This document shows positions 1 to 7,499 of a stretch of DNA of 64,000 nt, one piece after another. A model generated the notes under the pieces. The model had not been told where the DNA came from and did no database searches. It was given only the letters and a program-made list of their open reading frames with translations. This DNA comes from Bradyrhizobium sp. 195. Lineage in GTDB: Bacteria; Pseudomonadota; Alphaproteobacteria; Rhizobiales; Xanthobacteraceae. The stretch spans positions 1,984,001 through 2,048,000 of the forward strand of contig NZ_CP082161.1 of NCBI RefSeq assembly GCF_023101665.1, in the 5' to 3' direction. A program made the position numbers and the translations under genes. Position 1 is the first letter of the stretch, and each line of letters begins with the position of its first letter.

Positions 1-1567
1 TCCCGTCGGAGAATTTTACCGCGATGGTGAGATTGCTGTATGGCGTCGAACCGTTGCGGAAATTGCCGCCGCCGGACAGCGGCCGTCGCTCCAGGCGCTT
101 CAGGAGCTGTTCGGCGTTGAAGCCCGAGATCGCGCCGTCGTGCCCGGTGACGGTGGCGCTGCCGTCGAGCGACTGCACGAGGCCGAACGGGCTCGAGCCC
201 GAGGCGAACAGCGACACGTTGATGTTGCCGCGGCCGGACAGCTTGTTGAGGCCGAACAGTTCGGTGGCGCAGGCCTGGAGATCGACGTCGGTGAACTGGA
301 ATTGCGCCTTGATGTCGGCGACGGTGTCGGAGCGCGCGATGCCGAACGAGCCCTTGGCGATCCCGCCATAGATCTGCGCCTCGCCGACCGAGAGCGCCAG
401 CGTGCCGTTGCGCAAATTGGCGCCAATCGCCGTGCGGCCGAGCTTCGTCGGCCCGACCGTCAGCTTTGCCGCCGACAGGCGCATGTCGAGATCTGTGGTG
501 GACAATCCGTTGAGATCGAACAGCTGCCTGTTCCAGTCGCGCGCGCCGCTCGCGAGCAGGCGGAAGGTGGAGATGTAAGGTGTGAAGTCGAGCGCGTCGG
601 CGGCAAGTGTCGCCTGCAAGGTCTGTCGGCCGTTATTGGCGTAGGTCATGACGCCCTCGGCGGCGTTGCCGTCGAGCTCGACATTGACATTGGTGAGCGC
701 GATCGAGGCCCCGACGACGTTGGCGCGCGCCTTCAGCACGAAGCGGCCGAAACCGCCGCTGGCGGGCTGCGGCTGCCCGGTCCAGCGCAGCGCGTTGCGC
801 AAGGAGGGGCTGTCGATCGTGAGCGTGCCTTCCATCATCGGGCTGGTGCGGTTGGCGACGCTGCCGTCGAAGGCGAGCTTGAGTGGTGCGCTGGCGATCC
901 GCGCCTTCAAACCCGATCGCTCGCCGGAGAGGGCGGCGACGAAATCGGAGAAGCTGATCGTACCGTCGACACGCTCGCCGCGCCAGTCGAACTGTCCGGT
1001 CGCGGCGAAGGAGCGCGAGATCGAGGGCCAGGCCAGCGACAGGTCGATGTCGTTGAACTGCTCGGTGGCGTGCGTGGCGGCGTCCTCGTATTCGAGCACG
1101 CCGTCCTGGATCCGGATTTCGGAGAACGAGATCTGGTTCTCGGCCCCGGGCTTCATCGTGCGCGCGATGGTCTGGATGAAGGGCGTCCAGTTGCTCTCGC
1201 CGTCCGGCTTCAGGCTGACATGGATGCGGGGCCGCAGCAGCGTCAGGTCGGCGATCTCGAACCGTTGCAGCAGCAACGGCAGCAGCCGCAGATTGACGGT
1301 GAGCACGTCGACATGGAGCGCGGGATTGCTGGTGCCGCCGTCCTTGAGGCCGACGTCGTGGAAGGAGATGTAGCTTGCCGGCAGCACCGAGATGTCGATG
1401 TTCCCAGCGACATTGAGCTCGAGCCCGGTGACATCGCGGATCTGCGCTTCGACCGCCTTGCGCAGCGCGTCGCGGTTGATGAGCCAGGAGGTCGCGATCA
1501 GGGCGATCAGTGCCACGCCGAGCAGCGCCGCGATCGGCGTCCCGAGGCGCTTCATTCCTTGGGCCAT
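1..1567 (-). CDS. AsmA family protein, 3' end cut by window
   Basis: The minus-strand frame is open from 1567 through position 1, giving at least 522 codons without a stop; the C-terminus lies outside the window. The N-terminus (MAQGMKRLGTPIAALLGV...) has one hydrophobic segment at about residues 8-27, followed by a long stretch alternating beta-type segments such as ISFHDVGLKDGG and ALHVDVLTVNLRLLP, and later LDGSATVTGHDGAISGFN. This is the AsmA/AsmA_2 pattern of inner-membrane-anchored periplasmic proteins linked to outer-membrane lipid homeostasis. An in-frame ATG at 1579 is an alternative start; an AGGA lies 13 bases before the ATG at 1567. The gene diverges from the CoA-transferase genes. 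Substrate cannot be inferred. Confidence 0.85.
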   Translation of the reverse strand, partial: MAQGMKRLGTPIAALLGVALIALIATSWLINRDALRKAVEAQIRDVTGLELNVAGNIDISVLPASYISFHDVGLKDGGTSNPALHVDVLTVNLRLLPLLLQRFEIADLTLLRPRIHVSLKPDGESNWTPFIQTIARTMKPGAENQISFSEIRIQDGVLEYEDAATHATEQFNDIDLSLAWPSISRSFAATGQFDWRGERVDGTISFSDFVAALSGERSGLKARIASAPLKLAFDGSVANRTSPMMEGTLTIDSPSLRNALRWTGQPQPASGGFGRFVLKARANVVGASIALTNVNVELDGNAAEGVMTYANNGRQTLQATLAADALDFTPYISTFRLLASGARDWNRQLFDLNGLSTTDLDMRLSAAKLTVGPTKLGRTAIGANLRNGTLALSVGEAQIYGGIAKGSFGIARSDTVADIKAQFQFTDVDLQACATELFGLNKLSGRGNINVSLFASGSSPFGLVQSLDGSATVTGHDGAISGFNAEQLLKRLERRPLSGGGNFRNGSTPYSNLTIAVKFSDG

Positions 1568-1771
1568 GGTCAATGGCATGTCCTGATCGGGTTGGTCGTT
1601 GGAGCCAGCAGGGCGGCCGGGAAACCTGCATGCCCACGCCTAAGCCCTATTGTGTTAAGTCCCGCAACTTGATGGGTTTTCTTGTCGCTTTCAAGGCCGC
1701 GGACGGTTCTGCCCACGGCGTGGGCAGCTTCTATCACCCAGGCGCGGTGCGGAGAACCCCGTATCATTGAC

Positions 1772-1828
1772 GGCTTTGGAGGATTTCGCCTAATAATCGC
1801 CGCCAATAGGGCGCGACGCCTCCAAGCC
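1772..1828. other. Inverted repeat in leader of CoA-transferase operon
   Basis: Arms at 1772-1782 (GGCTTTGGAGG) and 1819-1828 (CCTCCAAGCC) pair with one bulge across a 36-base loop, ending 26 bases before the scoA ATG. It could be a leader hairpin or an operator. The rest of the 286-base gap 1568-1853 shows nothing I can name. Confidence 0.3.
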
Positions 1829-1853
1829 GAAGGTTCAGTCGAGGTTTTTTTGC

Positions 1854-2561
1854 ATGAACAAGGTCTATCCCGACGCCAAGTCGGCTCTGTCAGGCATTTT
1901 GAAAGACAACATGATGATCATGTCGGGAGGCTTCGGCCTCTGCGGCATCGCCGAGGAGCTGTCGGACGCGATCCGCGAGTCCGGCGTCAAGGGCCTGACG
2001 GTGGTCTCCAACAATGCCGGCGTCGACGGCATCGGGCTCAGTCGCCTCCTGGAAACCCGGCAGATCAAGAAGATGATCTCGTCCTATGTCGGCGAGAACA
2101 AGCTGTTCGCCCAGCAATTCCTCGCCGGCGAGCTGGAACTCGAATTCAATCCGCAGGGCACGCTGGCCGAGCGCATCCGCGCCGGCGGCGCTGGCATCCC
2201 GGCCTTCTACACCAAGACCGGCGTCGGCACGCTGATCGCCGAAGGCAAGGAAGTGAAGGAGTTCGACGGCGAGAAGTACCTGATGGAGCGCGGCCTGTTC
2301 GCCGACCTCGCCATCGTGCATGCCTGGAAGGGCGACACCGCCGGCAACCTCATCTACCGCAAGACCGCGCGTAACTTTAACCCGATGATGGCGACCGCCG
2401 CCAAGATCACGGTGGCCGAGGTCGAGCATCTTGTTCCCGCCGGTGAACTCAATCCCGACCACATCCACACGCCCGGCATTTTCGTGAAGCGCATCGTCGA
2501 GGTCGGCTCGGCCAAGAAGCGCATCGAATTCCGCAACACCCGCCCGCGCACGAGCGCATGA
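1854..2561 (+). CDS. scoA: 3-oxoacid CoA-transferase subunit A
   Basis: The 235-residue protein is the alpha subunit of a succinyl-CoA:3-ketoacid CoA-transferase, which moves CoA from succinyl-CoA to acetoacetate or a related 3-oxoacid in ketone-body or aromatic-derived acid catabolism. It carries the family glycine motif GGFGLCGI (residues 25-32) and has the normal subunit length. The start MNKVYPDAKSALSGI fits the family. The subunit B gene follows 65 bases later on the same strand. The stop codon lies inside a palindromic repeat (2556-2600). AtoD or PcaI-type 3-oxoadipate transferases are related, so the exact substrate is not fixed. Confidence 0.9.
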   Translation: MNKVYPDAKSALSGILKDNMMIMSGGFGLCGIAEELSDAIRESGVKGLTVVSNNAGVDGIGLSRLLETRQIKKMISSYVGENKLFAQQFLAGELELEFNPQGTLAERIRAGGAGIPAFYTKTGVGTLIAEGKEVKEFDGEKYLMERGLFADLAIVHAWKGDTAGNLIYRKTARNFNPMMATAAKITVAEVEHLVPAGELNPDHIHTPGIFVKRIVEVGSAKKRIEFRNTRPRTSA

Positions 2562-2600
2562 TCCGGAAAAGTGGACACCGGTTTTCCGATCAGATCATGC
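2556..2600. repeat. Rhizobial extragenic palindrome (copy 1) overlapping scoA stop
   Basis: This is a 45-base interrupted palindrome. Outer arms are GCATGATC / GATCATGC and inner arms GGAAAA / TTTTCC surround GTGGACACCGG. It includes the TGA stop of scoA and fills most of the scoA-scoB gap. A second copy with the same core is at 36527-36574. The core GGAAAAGTGG...CCGGTTTTCC is a common dispersed repeat in Bradyrhizobiaceae. Confidence 0.8.
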
Positions 2601-2626
2601 GCCACTAAAGAATCGACAGGAGCACA

Positions 2627-3280
2627 ATGATGGCCTGGACCCGTGAACAGATGGCTGCGCGCGCCGCGAAGGAACTGCGCGACGGCTACTACGTCAATCT
2701 CGGCATCGGCATCCCGACGCTGGTCTCGAACTTCATCCCCGACGGCGTCGATGTCAGCCTCCAGAGCGAGAACGGCATGCTCGGCATGGGCCCGTTCCCC
2801 TATGAGGACGAGGTGGATGCCGACCTCATCAACGCCGGCAAGCAGACCGTGAGCGAGCTGCCCTCGACCTCGTATTTCTCGAGCGCGGATTCCTTCGGCA
2901 TGATCCGCGGCGGCCACATGGACCTGTCGATCCTCGGCGCCATGCAGGTGGCCCAGAACGGCGATCTCGCCAACTGGATGATCCCCGGCAAGATGGTCAA
3001 GGGCATGGGCGGCGCGATGGATCTCGTCGCCGGCGTCAAGCGCGTCGTCGTCGTGATGGAGCATTCGGCCAAGGACGGCTCGAAGCTGCTGAAGAAGTGC
3101 AATCTGCCGCTGACCGGCGAGCGCGTGGTCGACATGGTCGTCACCGATCTCGCCGTCTTCACCATCGACAAGCATGGCGACGGCGGCATGGCCCTGATCG
3201 AGCTCGCTGACGGCGTCTCGCTCGACGAGGTCAAGGCCAAGACCGAAGCCGAGTTCCGTGTCGCGCTGAAGAACACGTAA
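2627..3280 (+). CDS. scoB: 3-oxoacid CoA-transferase subunit B
   Basis: The 217-residue beta subunit contains the catalytic glutamate motif [11 protein letters not shown]48 is the residue that forms the glutamyl-CoA thioester in SCOT enzymes. Other family features are GIGIPTLV (residues 26-33) and [14 protein letters not shown]. An AGGAG precedes the doubled ATG at 2627/2630. It forms a heteromer with the upstream subunit A, and the pair is an operon. The product assignment is firm at family level; whether it acts on acetoacetate or 3-oxoadipate is inferred only from the absence of pca genes nearby. Confidence 0.92.
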   Translation: MMAWTREQMAARAAKELRDGYYVNLGIGIPTLVSNFIPDGVDVSLQSENGMLGMGPFPYEDEVDADLINAGKQTVSELPSTSYFSSADSFGMIRGGHMDLSILGAMQVAQNGDLANWMIPGKMVKGMGGAMDLVAGVKRVVVVMEHSAKDGSKLLKKCNLPLTGERVVDMVVTDLAVFTIDKHGDGGMALIELADGVSLDEVKAKTEAEFRVALKNT

Positions 3281-3302
3281 GGTCGTCGCAAAGGGGGCGC
3301 GC

Positions 3303-3938
3303 GTGACGATACGGTCGGCGCGACCCGAAGACGCCGAATTCATCGCCCAGACTATCCTGTCATCGCAGCGTGGCTATCGGTCGCGCGGCTGGTTCGATGT
3401 CGCGCTCGGCTGGCCCGATGCGCAGTGTCGCGACCTCATCGCGCGCATCGCGGTCACGCATGCCGTGTCGATGTGGCACGTCTCGCAATTCCTGGTCGCC
3501 GAGGTCGATGGCAGACCGGCCGCCGCGCTCTGTGCTGTGCCGGCAGCCGGTACGGGACCGGCGGCCTGGTGCGCGATCGAGGAAGTTGCCGCCGAGACAG
3601 GGCTCGATCCGTCCGAGCTGGAAGCCATCCGGCGACGCGGCGCCTACACGCGCGCCTGCTGGGTTCAAGGCGGCGAGGGCGACTGGATGATCGAACATGT
3701 TGCAACTGACCCGGCCTATCGCGGCCACGGCCTCGTGCAGGCACTGATCGCGCACGCGCTGGATAAGGGCCGGGCGGCCGGATTTGGCCGGGCGACGATC
3801 TCGTTCCTGATCGGCAACATGCCGGCCGAGCGCGCCTATACCAAGGCCGGTTTTGTCTTCGCGGATGAGAAGCGCGATCCCGCGTTCGAGGCGTTGATCG
3901 GCGCGCCCGGATTTCGCATGTTCGCGCGGGAGATTTGA
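3303..3938 (+). CDS. GNAT family N-acetyltransferase
   Basis: This 211-residue protein starts at a GTG 22 bases after scoB. The acetyl-CoA binding motif A is visible near residues 132-150 (ATDPAYRGHGLVQALIAHAL), followed by the NMPAERAYTKAGF motif B typical of Gcn5-related acetyltransferases. The N-terminus begins with the common IRSARPEDAEFIA strand. The substrate is unknown. It may be cotranscribed with scoAB, but nothing links the functions. A palindromic repeat follows the stop. Confidence 0.85.
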   Translation: MTIRSARPEDAEFIAQTILSSQRGYRSRGWFDVALGWPDAQCRDLIARIAVTHAVSMWHVSQFLVAEVDGRPAAALCAVPAAGTGPAAWCAIEEVAAETGLDPSELEAIRRRGAYTRACWVQGGEGDWMIEHVATDPAYRGHGLVQALIAHALDKGRAAGFGRATISFLIGNMPAERAYTKAGFVFADEKRDPAFEALIGAPGFRMFAREI

Positions 3939-3944
3939 GGTTTT

Positions 3945-4031
3945 TAGCCCGGATGGAGCGCAGCGCGATCCGGGGGATCTCGCGAGCAGATGGTCTGATC
4001 CCGGATTGCGCTGCGCTCCATCCGGACTACG
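3945..4031. repeat. Long palindromic repeat between convergent genes
   Basis: Arms TAGCCCGGATGGAGCGCAGC and GCTGCGCTCCATCCGGACTA (with one mismatch and extra paired bases inside) form a stem of roughly 30 base pairs. It lies between the converging GNAT gene and nirV and could terminate transcription from both sides. Confidence 0.8.
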
Positions 4032-4040
4032 CAAAGGCGG

Positions 4041-4919
4041 CTACGACCTCACTGCCCACACCTTGCTCCATCGCGCCGACGCGCTTGCGACCCACGACGT
4101 CTCCTCGCGCACCAGGCGGAAGCCGAGATTGGCAGGCGGCACGCCCTGGGCGCAGCCGCCGGCGCGGGCATCGCGGATGAAATCGGTGACATAGGCGCGG
4201 TGCGCGCCCTCGGCGACACGCACGCCGCAGTTCACGGTCGGCCGGCCCGCATTGCCTGAAGCGTCGACGCGCGAGCGCACGAAGCAGGTCGAGGTCCACT
4301 CCCAGACGTTGCCGGCGAGATCTTCGATGCCGTGCTCGTTCGGGCCGAACTTGCCAAACGGATAGGCCGTGGTGTCGGAGAGGTCGCGTTCGGATTCGCG
4401 CTCATAGCGGCTGATCCAGCGCTTTGAAGGATCCTCCGCGTCGACCGCTACACCATCATCCCTGAATCTGGAGCCGGCCGCAAAGGCCCATTCTGCATCG
4501 CTCGGCAGGCGGTAATGGTGACCGGTCTTGCGCGATAGCCAGCCCGCATAGGCCTCGGCGTCGTGCCAGTTCACCTGCACTGCGGGGCGATCGGGGGCGA
4601 CGGCCACGTCGCGATCCAGTGCGCGGCAAGCGCCATCCTGCACGCAAAGCTGATAGTCGGACGACGAGACCTGATTTCGCATGATGTGCAGCGGCCGGTC
4701 GATACGCATCGCGCGCAGCGGCGCTTCGGCCTGCTGCCCGCCGCGCGTGAAATCGCCGGCCTCGCGATAGGACACGCTGCCCGGCGCGACCCTGACGATC
4801 GCAGGCTCAGCCGCCGTGCCGTGGACGGCCATTGTCGAGACCAGCGGCGCCACCGCGATCGGCCCTGCGAGCCCGGCGGCGCATGCGAGTGCCAGTTTGA
4901 GCTTGAATGCGATCAGCAT
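4041..4919 (-). CDS. nirV: NirV-like formylglycine-generating-enzyme-fold protein
   Basis: The protein has about 292 residues from the ATG at 4919 (GGGGA seven bases upstream; ATG 4925 also possible). A hydrophobic N-terminus (MLIAFKLKLALACAAGLAG) indicates export. The body is a SUMF1/FGE-sulfatase domain: VNWHDAEAYAGWLS, YRLPSDAEWAFA, GNVWEWTSTC and a terminal NLGFRLV. Position directly after nirK identifies it as NirV, whose biochemical role is not established. The tandem cysteines of true formylglycine-generating enzymes are not where expected; cysteines occur instead in TSTCFV, VNCGVR and GGCAQG. A strong terminator-like hairpin separates it from nirK, so its expression may be reduced relative to nirK. 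Confidence 0.85.
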   Translation of the reverse strand: MLIAFKLKLALACAAGLAGPIAVAPLVSTMAVHGTAAEPAIVRVAPGSVSYREAGDFTRGGQQAEAPLRAMRIDRPLHIMRNQVSSSDYQLCVQDGACRALDRDVAVAPDRPAVQVNWHDAEAYAGWLSRKTGHHYRLPSDAEWAFAAGSRFRDDGVAVDAEDPSKRWISRYERESERDLSDTTAYPFGKFGPNEHGIEDLAGNVWEWTSTCFVRSRVDASGNAGRPTVNCGVRVAEGAHRAYVTDFIRDARAGGCAQGVPPANLGFRLVREETSWVASASARWSKVWAVRS

Positions 4920-4938
4920 GGTCATTCCCCGAAGGAAG

Positions 4939-4966
4939 AAAAAAGGGGCCGGTGTTGACCGGCCCC
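4939..4966 (-). terminator. Intrinsic terminator or attenuator between nirK and nirV
   Basis: Perfect 9-bp stem GGGGCCGGT / ACCGGCCCC with a four-base loop. Read on the minus strand it is followed by six T residues (4944-4939), the form of a Rho-independent terminator, located 9 bases after the nirK stop and 20 bases before the nirV start. Confidence 0.85.
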
Positions 4967-4975
4967 TCGTCGCGT

Positions 4976-6082
4976 CTAGTTGGTTTTGGGGGCCGGTATT
5001 TCGGCAGGTGCCTTCACCTGGGTCATCAGATCGTCGTTCCACTTGCCTTCGACCTTGAAGTGCGCGGTGGCACCGAGGTCTGCGGCCTCGATCAGATTAT
5101 GCGTGACATAGGCGTAGATGCCGGGCTGCATGAACTTGTACAGCGCAGCTCCCGCCGAGCCGCCGCGGATGAACCAGGTCTCGAGTCCGACCTCGGGTGC
5201 ATTGCCGAACTTGCCCGTCTCCCAGACATAGTCGCCATGGCCGCCGATCAGATGCGGACGGCTGTCGCGATTGGCCTGCGAATGCACGATCAGCACGTTC
5301 TCGCCGACATTGGCGGTCAACGCGCTCTTGCCGGTGAGCGCCCCGACCTTGCCGTTGAACACGACGTGGGTGGGAGTCAGCTTCTTCATCACCTCCTCGG
5401 TTTCGGTGAAGGCTTCGCCCGGCGAGTCGTAGGACTTGAAATTGCCCTTCTCGTCGCGCGGCACGTACATGTCCTGCTCGCCGATGTAGTAGACCTTGTC
5501 GTATTTCAGCGCGTGGCCCTTGCCGTCGTTCAGTCCATCGCGCGGCAGCACCATCACGGCGCCATTCATGCCGGAGACGACGTGCCAGGGGATCATCGGG
5601 CCGCCCGGGGCGCAGTGATAGACGAACACGCCGGTCTTGGTTGCCTTCCAGCGCAGCACGACCTGCTCGCCGGGATTGATCAGCGTGAGCGCACCGCCGC
5701 CGAGCGCGCCGGTCGCGGAATGGAAGTCGATGTTGTGCGGCATGGTGTTGGTCGAGGGGTTGACCAGCGTCGTTTCGACGTAGTCGCCTTCATGCACGAC
5801 CATCAGGGGGCCCGGCATCGAGCCGTTGAAGGTCATCGCCTGGAAGGTGGTACCCTTCTCGTCGATGACGACCTTCTTCTCCTCGATCGAGAGCGTGAAC
5901 TCGATGATCTTCGGACCTTGCTTGGTCGCTTGCTCGTGCGCATGCACGAACGGCGGCGCGACCAACTCTACCTTTTGACGCGGCAGTTTGAGATCATCGG
6001 CAGCCAAAGCGGGCGTCGCCAGCATCAGGGCGGTCGCGGCGGCGCCGATCAATGCGACTCTGCGGGTGAACATCGGAAGCAT
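4976..6082 (-). CDS. nirK: Copper-containing nitrite reductase NirK
   Basis: The 368-residue periplasmic enzyme reduces nitrite to nitric oxide. The signal peptide (about residues 1-27, [18 protein letters not shown]...ALA) has a twin arginine. Type 1 copper ligands are H116, C157, H167 and M172 (in [25 protein letters not shown]). Type 2 ligands H121 and H156 plus the C-terminal THNLIEAA histidine are present, as are catalytic D119 and the [10 protein letters not shown] histidine. Both cupredoxin domains are complete. A FixK-type box lies 68 bases upstream of the ATG. nirV follows. Confidence 0.97.
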   Translation of the reverse strand: MLPMFTRRVALIGAAATALMLATPALAADDLKLPRQKVELVAPPFVHAHEQATKQGPKIIEFTLSIEEKKVVIDEKGTTFQAMTFNGSMPGPLMVVHEGDYVETTLVNPSTNTMPHNIDFHSATGALGGGALTLINPGEQVVLRWKATKTGVFVYHCAPGGPMIPWHVVSGMNGAVMVLPRDGLNDGKGHALKYDKVYYIGEQDMYVPRDEKGNFKSYDSPGEAFTETEEVMKKLTPTHVVFNGKVGALTGKSALTANVGENVLIVHSQANRDSRPHLIGGHGDYVWETGKFGNAPEVGLETWFIRGGSAGAALYKFMQPGIYAYVTHNLIEAADLGATAHFKVEGKWNDDLMTQVKAPAEIPAPKTN

Positions 6083-6142
6083 CCTTCATCTGGAAAGGTT
6101 TTTGATGACGGATGCAGTGTGCGCCGATCGTGGCAAGAGTGT

Positions 6143-6156
6143 TTGCGCTGCGACAA
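6143..6156. promoter_or_regulatory. FixK2/FNR-type box upstream of nirK
   Basis: On the nirK strand the site reads TTGTCGCAGCGCAA, a TTG-N8-CAA match, centred about 67 bases before the nirK ATG. That spacing fits a class II activator site with a leader of 20-30 bases. Confidence 0.8.
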
Positions 6157-6243
6157 GCTTTTGCCGGATTCGCCTCCGCTACAGTACTTAGGTGCCTCAA
6201 CGGAGCAGGATAGGTGACACCACCTTGACCGCGTCCGAGGGCG

Positions 6244-7071
6244 TTATGCGGATGTCGAGGCCGAGCGACCAGCGGCCGGACAGCGGTGCCGACATTCTGA
6301 CTCGCCATTGATCGATGCCGACGCGTTCGGCGCTTGCAGTGATCGTGCCACGCCATGCTCGGGATTGCCGAGCGTCACCGCAACCGCATCGGCACTCAGT
6401 GGCAATTCGTTCGCATCTTCGAGCTGGATTGCGATCTCGACCGGACCGGCGCGCCCCGGCGAGACCGTGACGTTGGCCATGGCCTTTTCAGCATGCAGAT
6501 GGGTGAAGAAGCTTTCGTCGGCTTCGGATGTCGCTGCGGGTGGCGCCGTCGTCGCCTGCACCGAGCCATGCGCCGGCTGCACCGTCGCCGTGCTCTTCGT
6601 CCTTTCAGGAGCCTGTGCGCCGATGGCCTGCACGTCGAGCGTCACGTTCACCTTGCCGGCGCGCTCGAATGCCAGCGTCACCGGCATCTGGTCGCCGGCA
6701 TGGAGCGGCACATCGAGGCCGATGAACATCAGATGTCCGCCGCCGGGTGCAAGCGTGACGACTTGTCCCGGTGCGATGACGAGCCCCTTGTCGAGCGGGC
6801 GCATGGTCATGACGCCGTCGTTGACGGTCATCTCGTGGATCTCGGTTCGAAGCGCATGGGCGGCCGATGCAGCCTGCAACCGCTCCGGCGTGTGGCCCCT
6901 GTTCTCGATCGTTAGATAGCCGCCAGCCACTTTGGCACCGCCGGGCGTCGCCCGGCTCCAGGCCCTGGTGATGACGAGATCGCCACTGGACGTGTCGGCT
7001 GCGAAGGCGGGCGCCCCGACAAGGCATGTCAGGATGACCGCGCCGGCGAATGCGCGCTTGGATGAGATCAT
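6244..7071 (-). CDS. PCu(A)C copper chaperone with frameshifted C-terminal domain
   Basis: As it stands the frame encodes 275 residues. After a signal peptide (about 1-24) a PCu(A)C/DUF461 domain shows the copper ligands H-x-M in IHEMTVNDGV, further methionines, and GGGHLMFIG; this family delivers Cu(I) to periplasmic sites. A linker leads to a second domain starting FFTHLHAEKAMANVTVSP (YtkA/FixH-like). After NPEH (about 6350-6360) the frame becomes unnatural. The other frame continues GTITASAERVGIDQWRVRMS then PLSGRWSLGLDIRI and stops at 6197, the expected family ending. One missing or two extra bases near 6347-6360 explain this. Its position between nirK and hemN suggests copper supply to NirK or cytochrome oxidase. 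Confidence 0.8.
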   Translation of the reverse strand: MISSKRAFAGAVILTCLVGAPAFAADTSSGDLVITRAWSRATPGGAKVAGGYLTIENRGHTPERLQAASAAHALRTEIHEMTVNDGVMTMRPLDKGLVIAPGQVVTLAPGGGHLMFIGLDVPLHAGDQMPVTLAFERAGKVNVTLDVQAIGAQAPERTKSTATVQPAHGSVQATTAPPAATSEADESFFTHLHAEKAMANVTVSPGRAGPVEIAIQLEDANELPLSADAVAVTLGNPEHGVARSLQAPNASASINGESECRHRCPAAGRSASTSA

Positions 7072-7096
7072 GATCGAGGCCTTGGAAAAGATGCGG

Positions 7097-7297
7097 CTAG
7101 AAGAGATGTACGGCGAGCCGGACCGCGGCCCAGATCGCCAGCGACAGCACGGCGAAGGCAGCGATCGCGGCGGCCAGAGCGCGCGCGGTGCCGGTCGGGG
7201 CCGGTGCGACCGGGGCCGGCCGGAAGTCGTCGAAACGCGGGATATGGCCGCGGATGTCGAGCAAGGAGAAAATCAGTTCGAGTGCGAGAAGCCTCAT
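7097..7297 (-). CDS. Small membrane protein beside hemN
   Basis: A 66-residue protein from the ATG at 7297 (MRLLALELIFSLLDIRGHIP...). It has a proline/alanine-rich centre and a C-terminal membrane helix (about residues 41-63, ALAAAIAAFAVLSLAIWAAV). I do not recognise a family. It is upstream of, and codirectional with, the copper chaperone (25-base gap), so they probably form one transcript. Two FixK-type boxes precede it and diverge towards hemN, so low-oxygen induction is likely. Function unknown. Confidence 0.6.
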   Translation of the reverse strand: MRLLALELIFSLLDIRGHIPRFDDFRPAPVAPAPTGTARALAAAIAAFAVLSLAIWAAVRLAVHLF

Positions 7298-7360
7298 GGA
7301 CAAACGCTCCGGATGCCGTGCGAATTGCCACAATCTTGGCCCGGAAACGGTCGTTGCGCT

Positions 7361-7374
7361 TTGCGCGAGCGCAA
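7361..7374. promoter_or_regulatory. FixK2/FNR-type box 1 in the hemN divergent region
   Basis: TTGCGCGAGCGCAA, a perfect palindrome apart from the central two bases and a match to TTG(A/C)-N6-(G/T)CAA. Its centre is about 70 bases from the start of the minus-strand small membrane protein gene. Confidence 0.8.
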
Positions 7375-7396
7375 TGTCTGGGCACCCCGGCCGACT

Positions 7397-7410
7397 TTGC
7401 GCGAGCGCAA
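7397..7410. promoter_or_regulatory. FixK2/FNR-type box 2 in the hemN divergent region
   Basis: An identical 14-base site, 36 bases from box 1 centre to centre, and about 97 bases before the hemN start. The exact duplication suggests one site per divergent promoter. Confidence 0.8.
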
Positions 7411-7499
7411 GGTCGCCTCCGCGGATCCGGGGTATTGGAACGCATTCCGTGATTTGCCGTGATGACTGCACACGGCGGAAATTTACGAATGGGTAAGAC

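Noticed and set aside
633..1637. Arginine-rich 334-residue frame on the minus strand
   Set aside because: Very high Arg and Gln content and no domain; it is an out-of-frame reading of the AsmA gene, which has a sensible hydrophobic anchor in its own frame.
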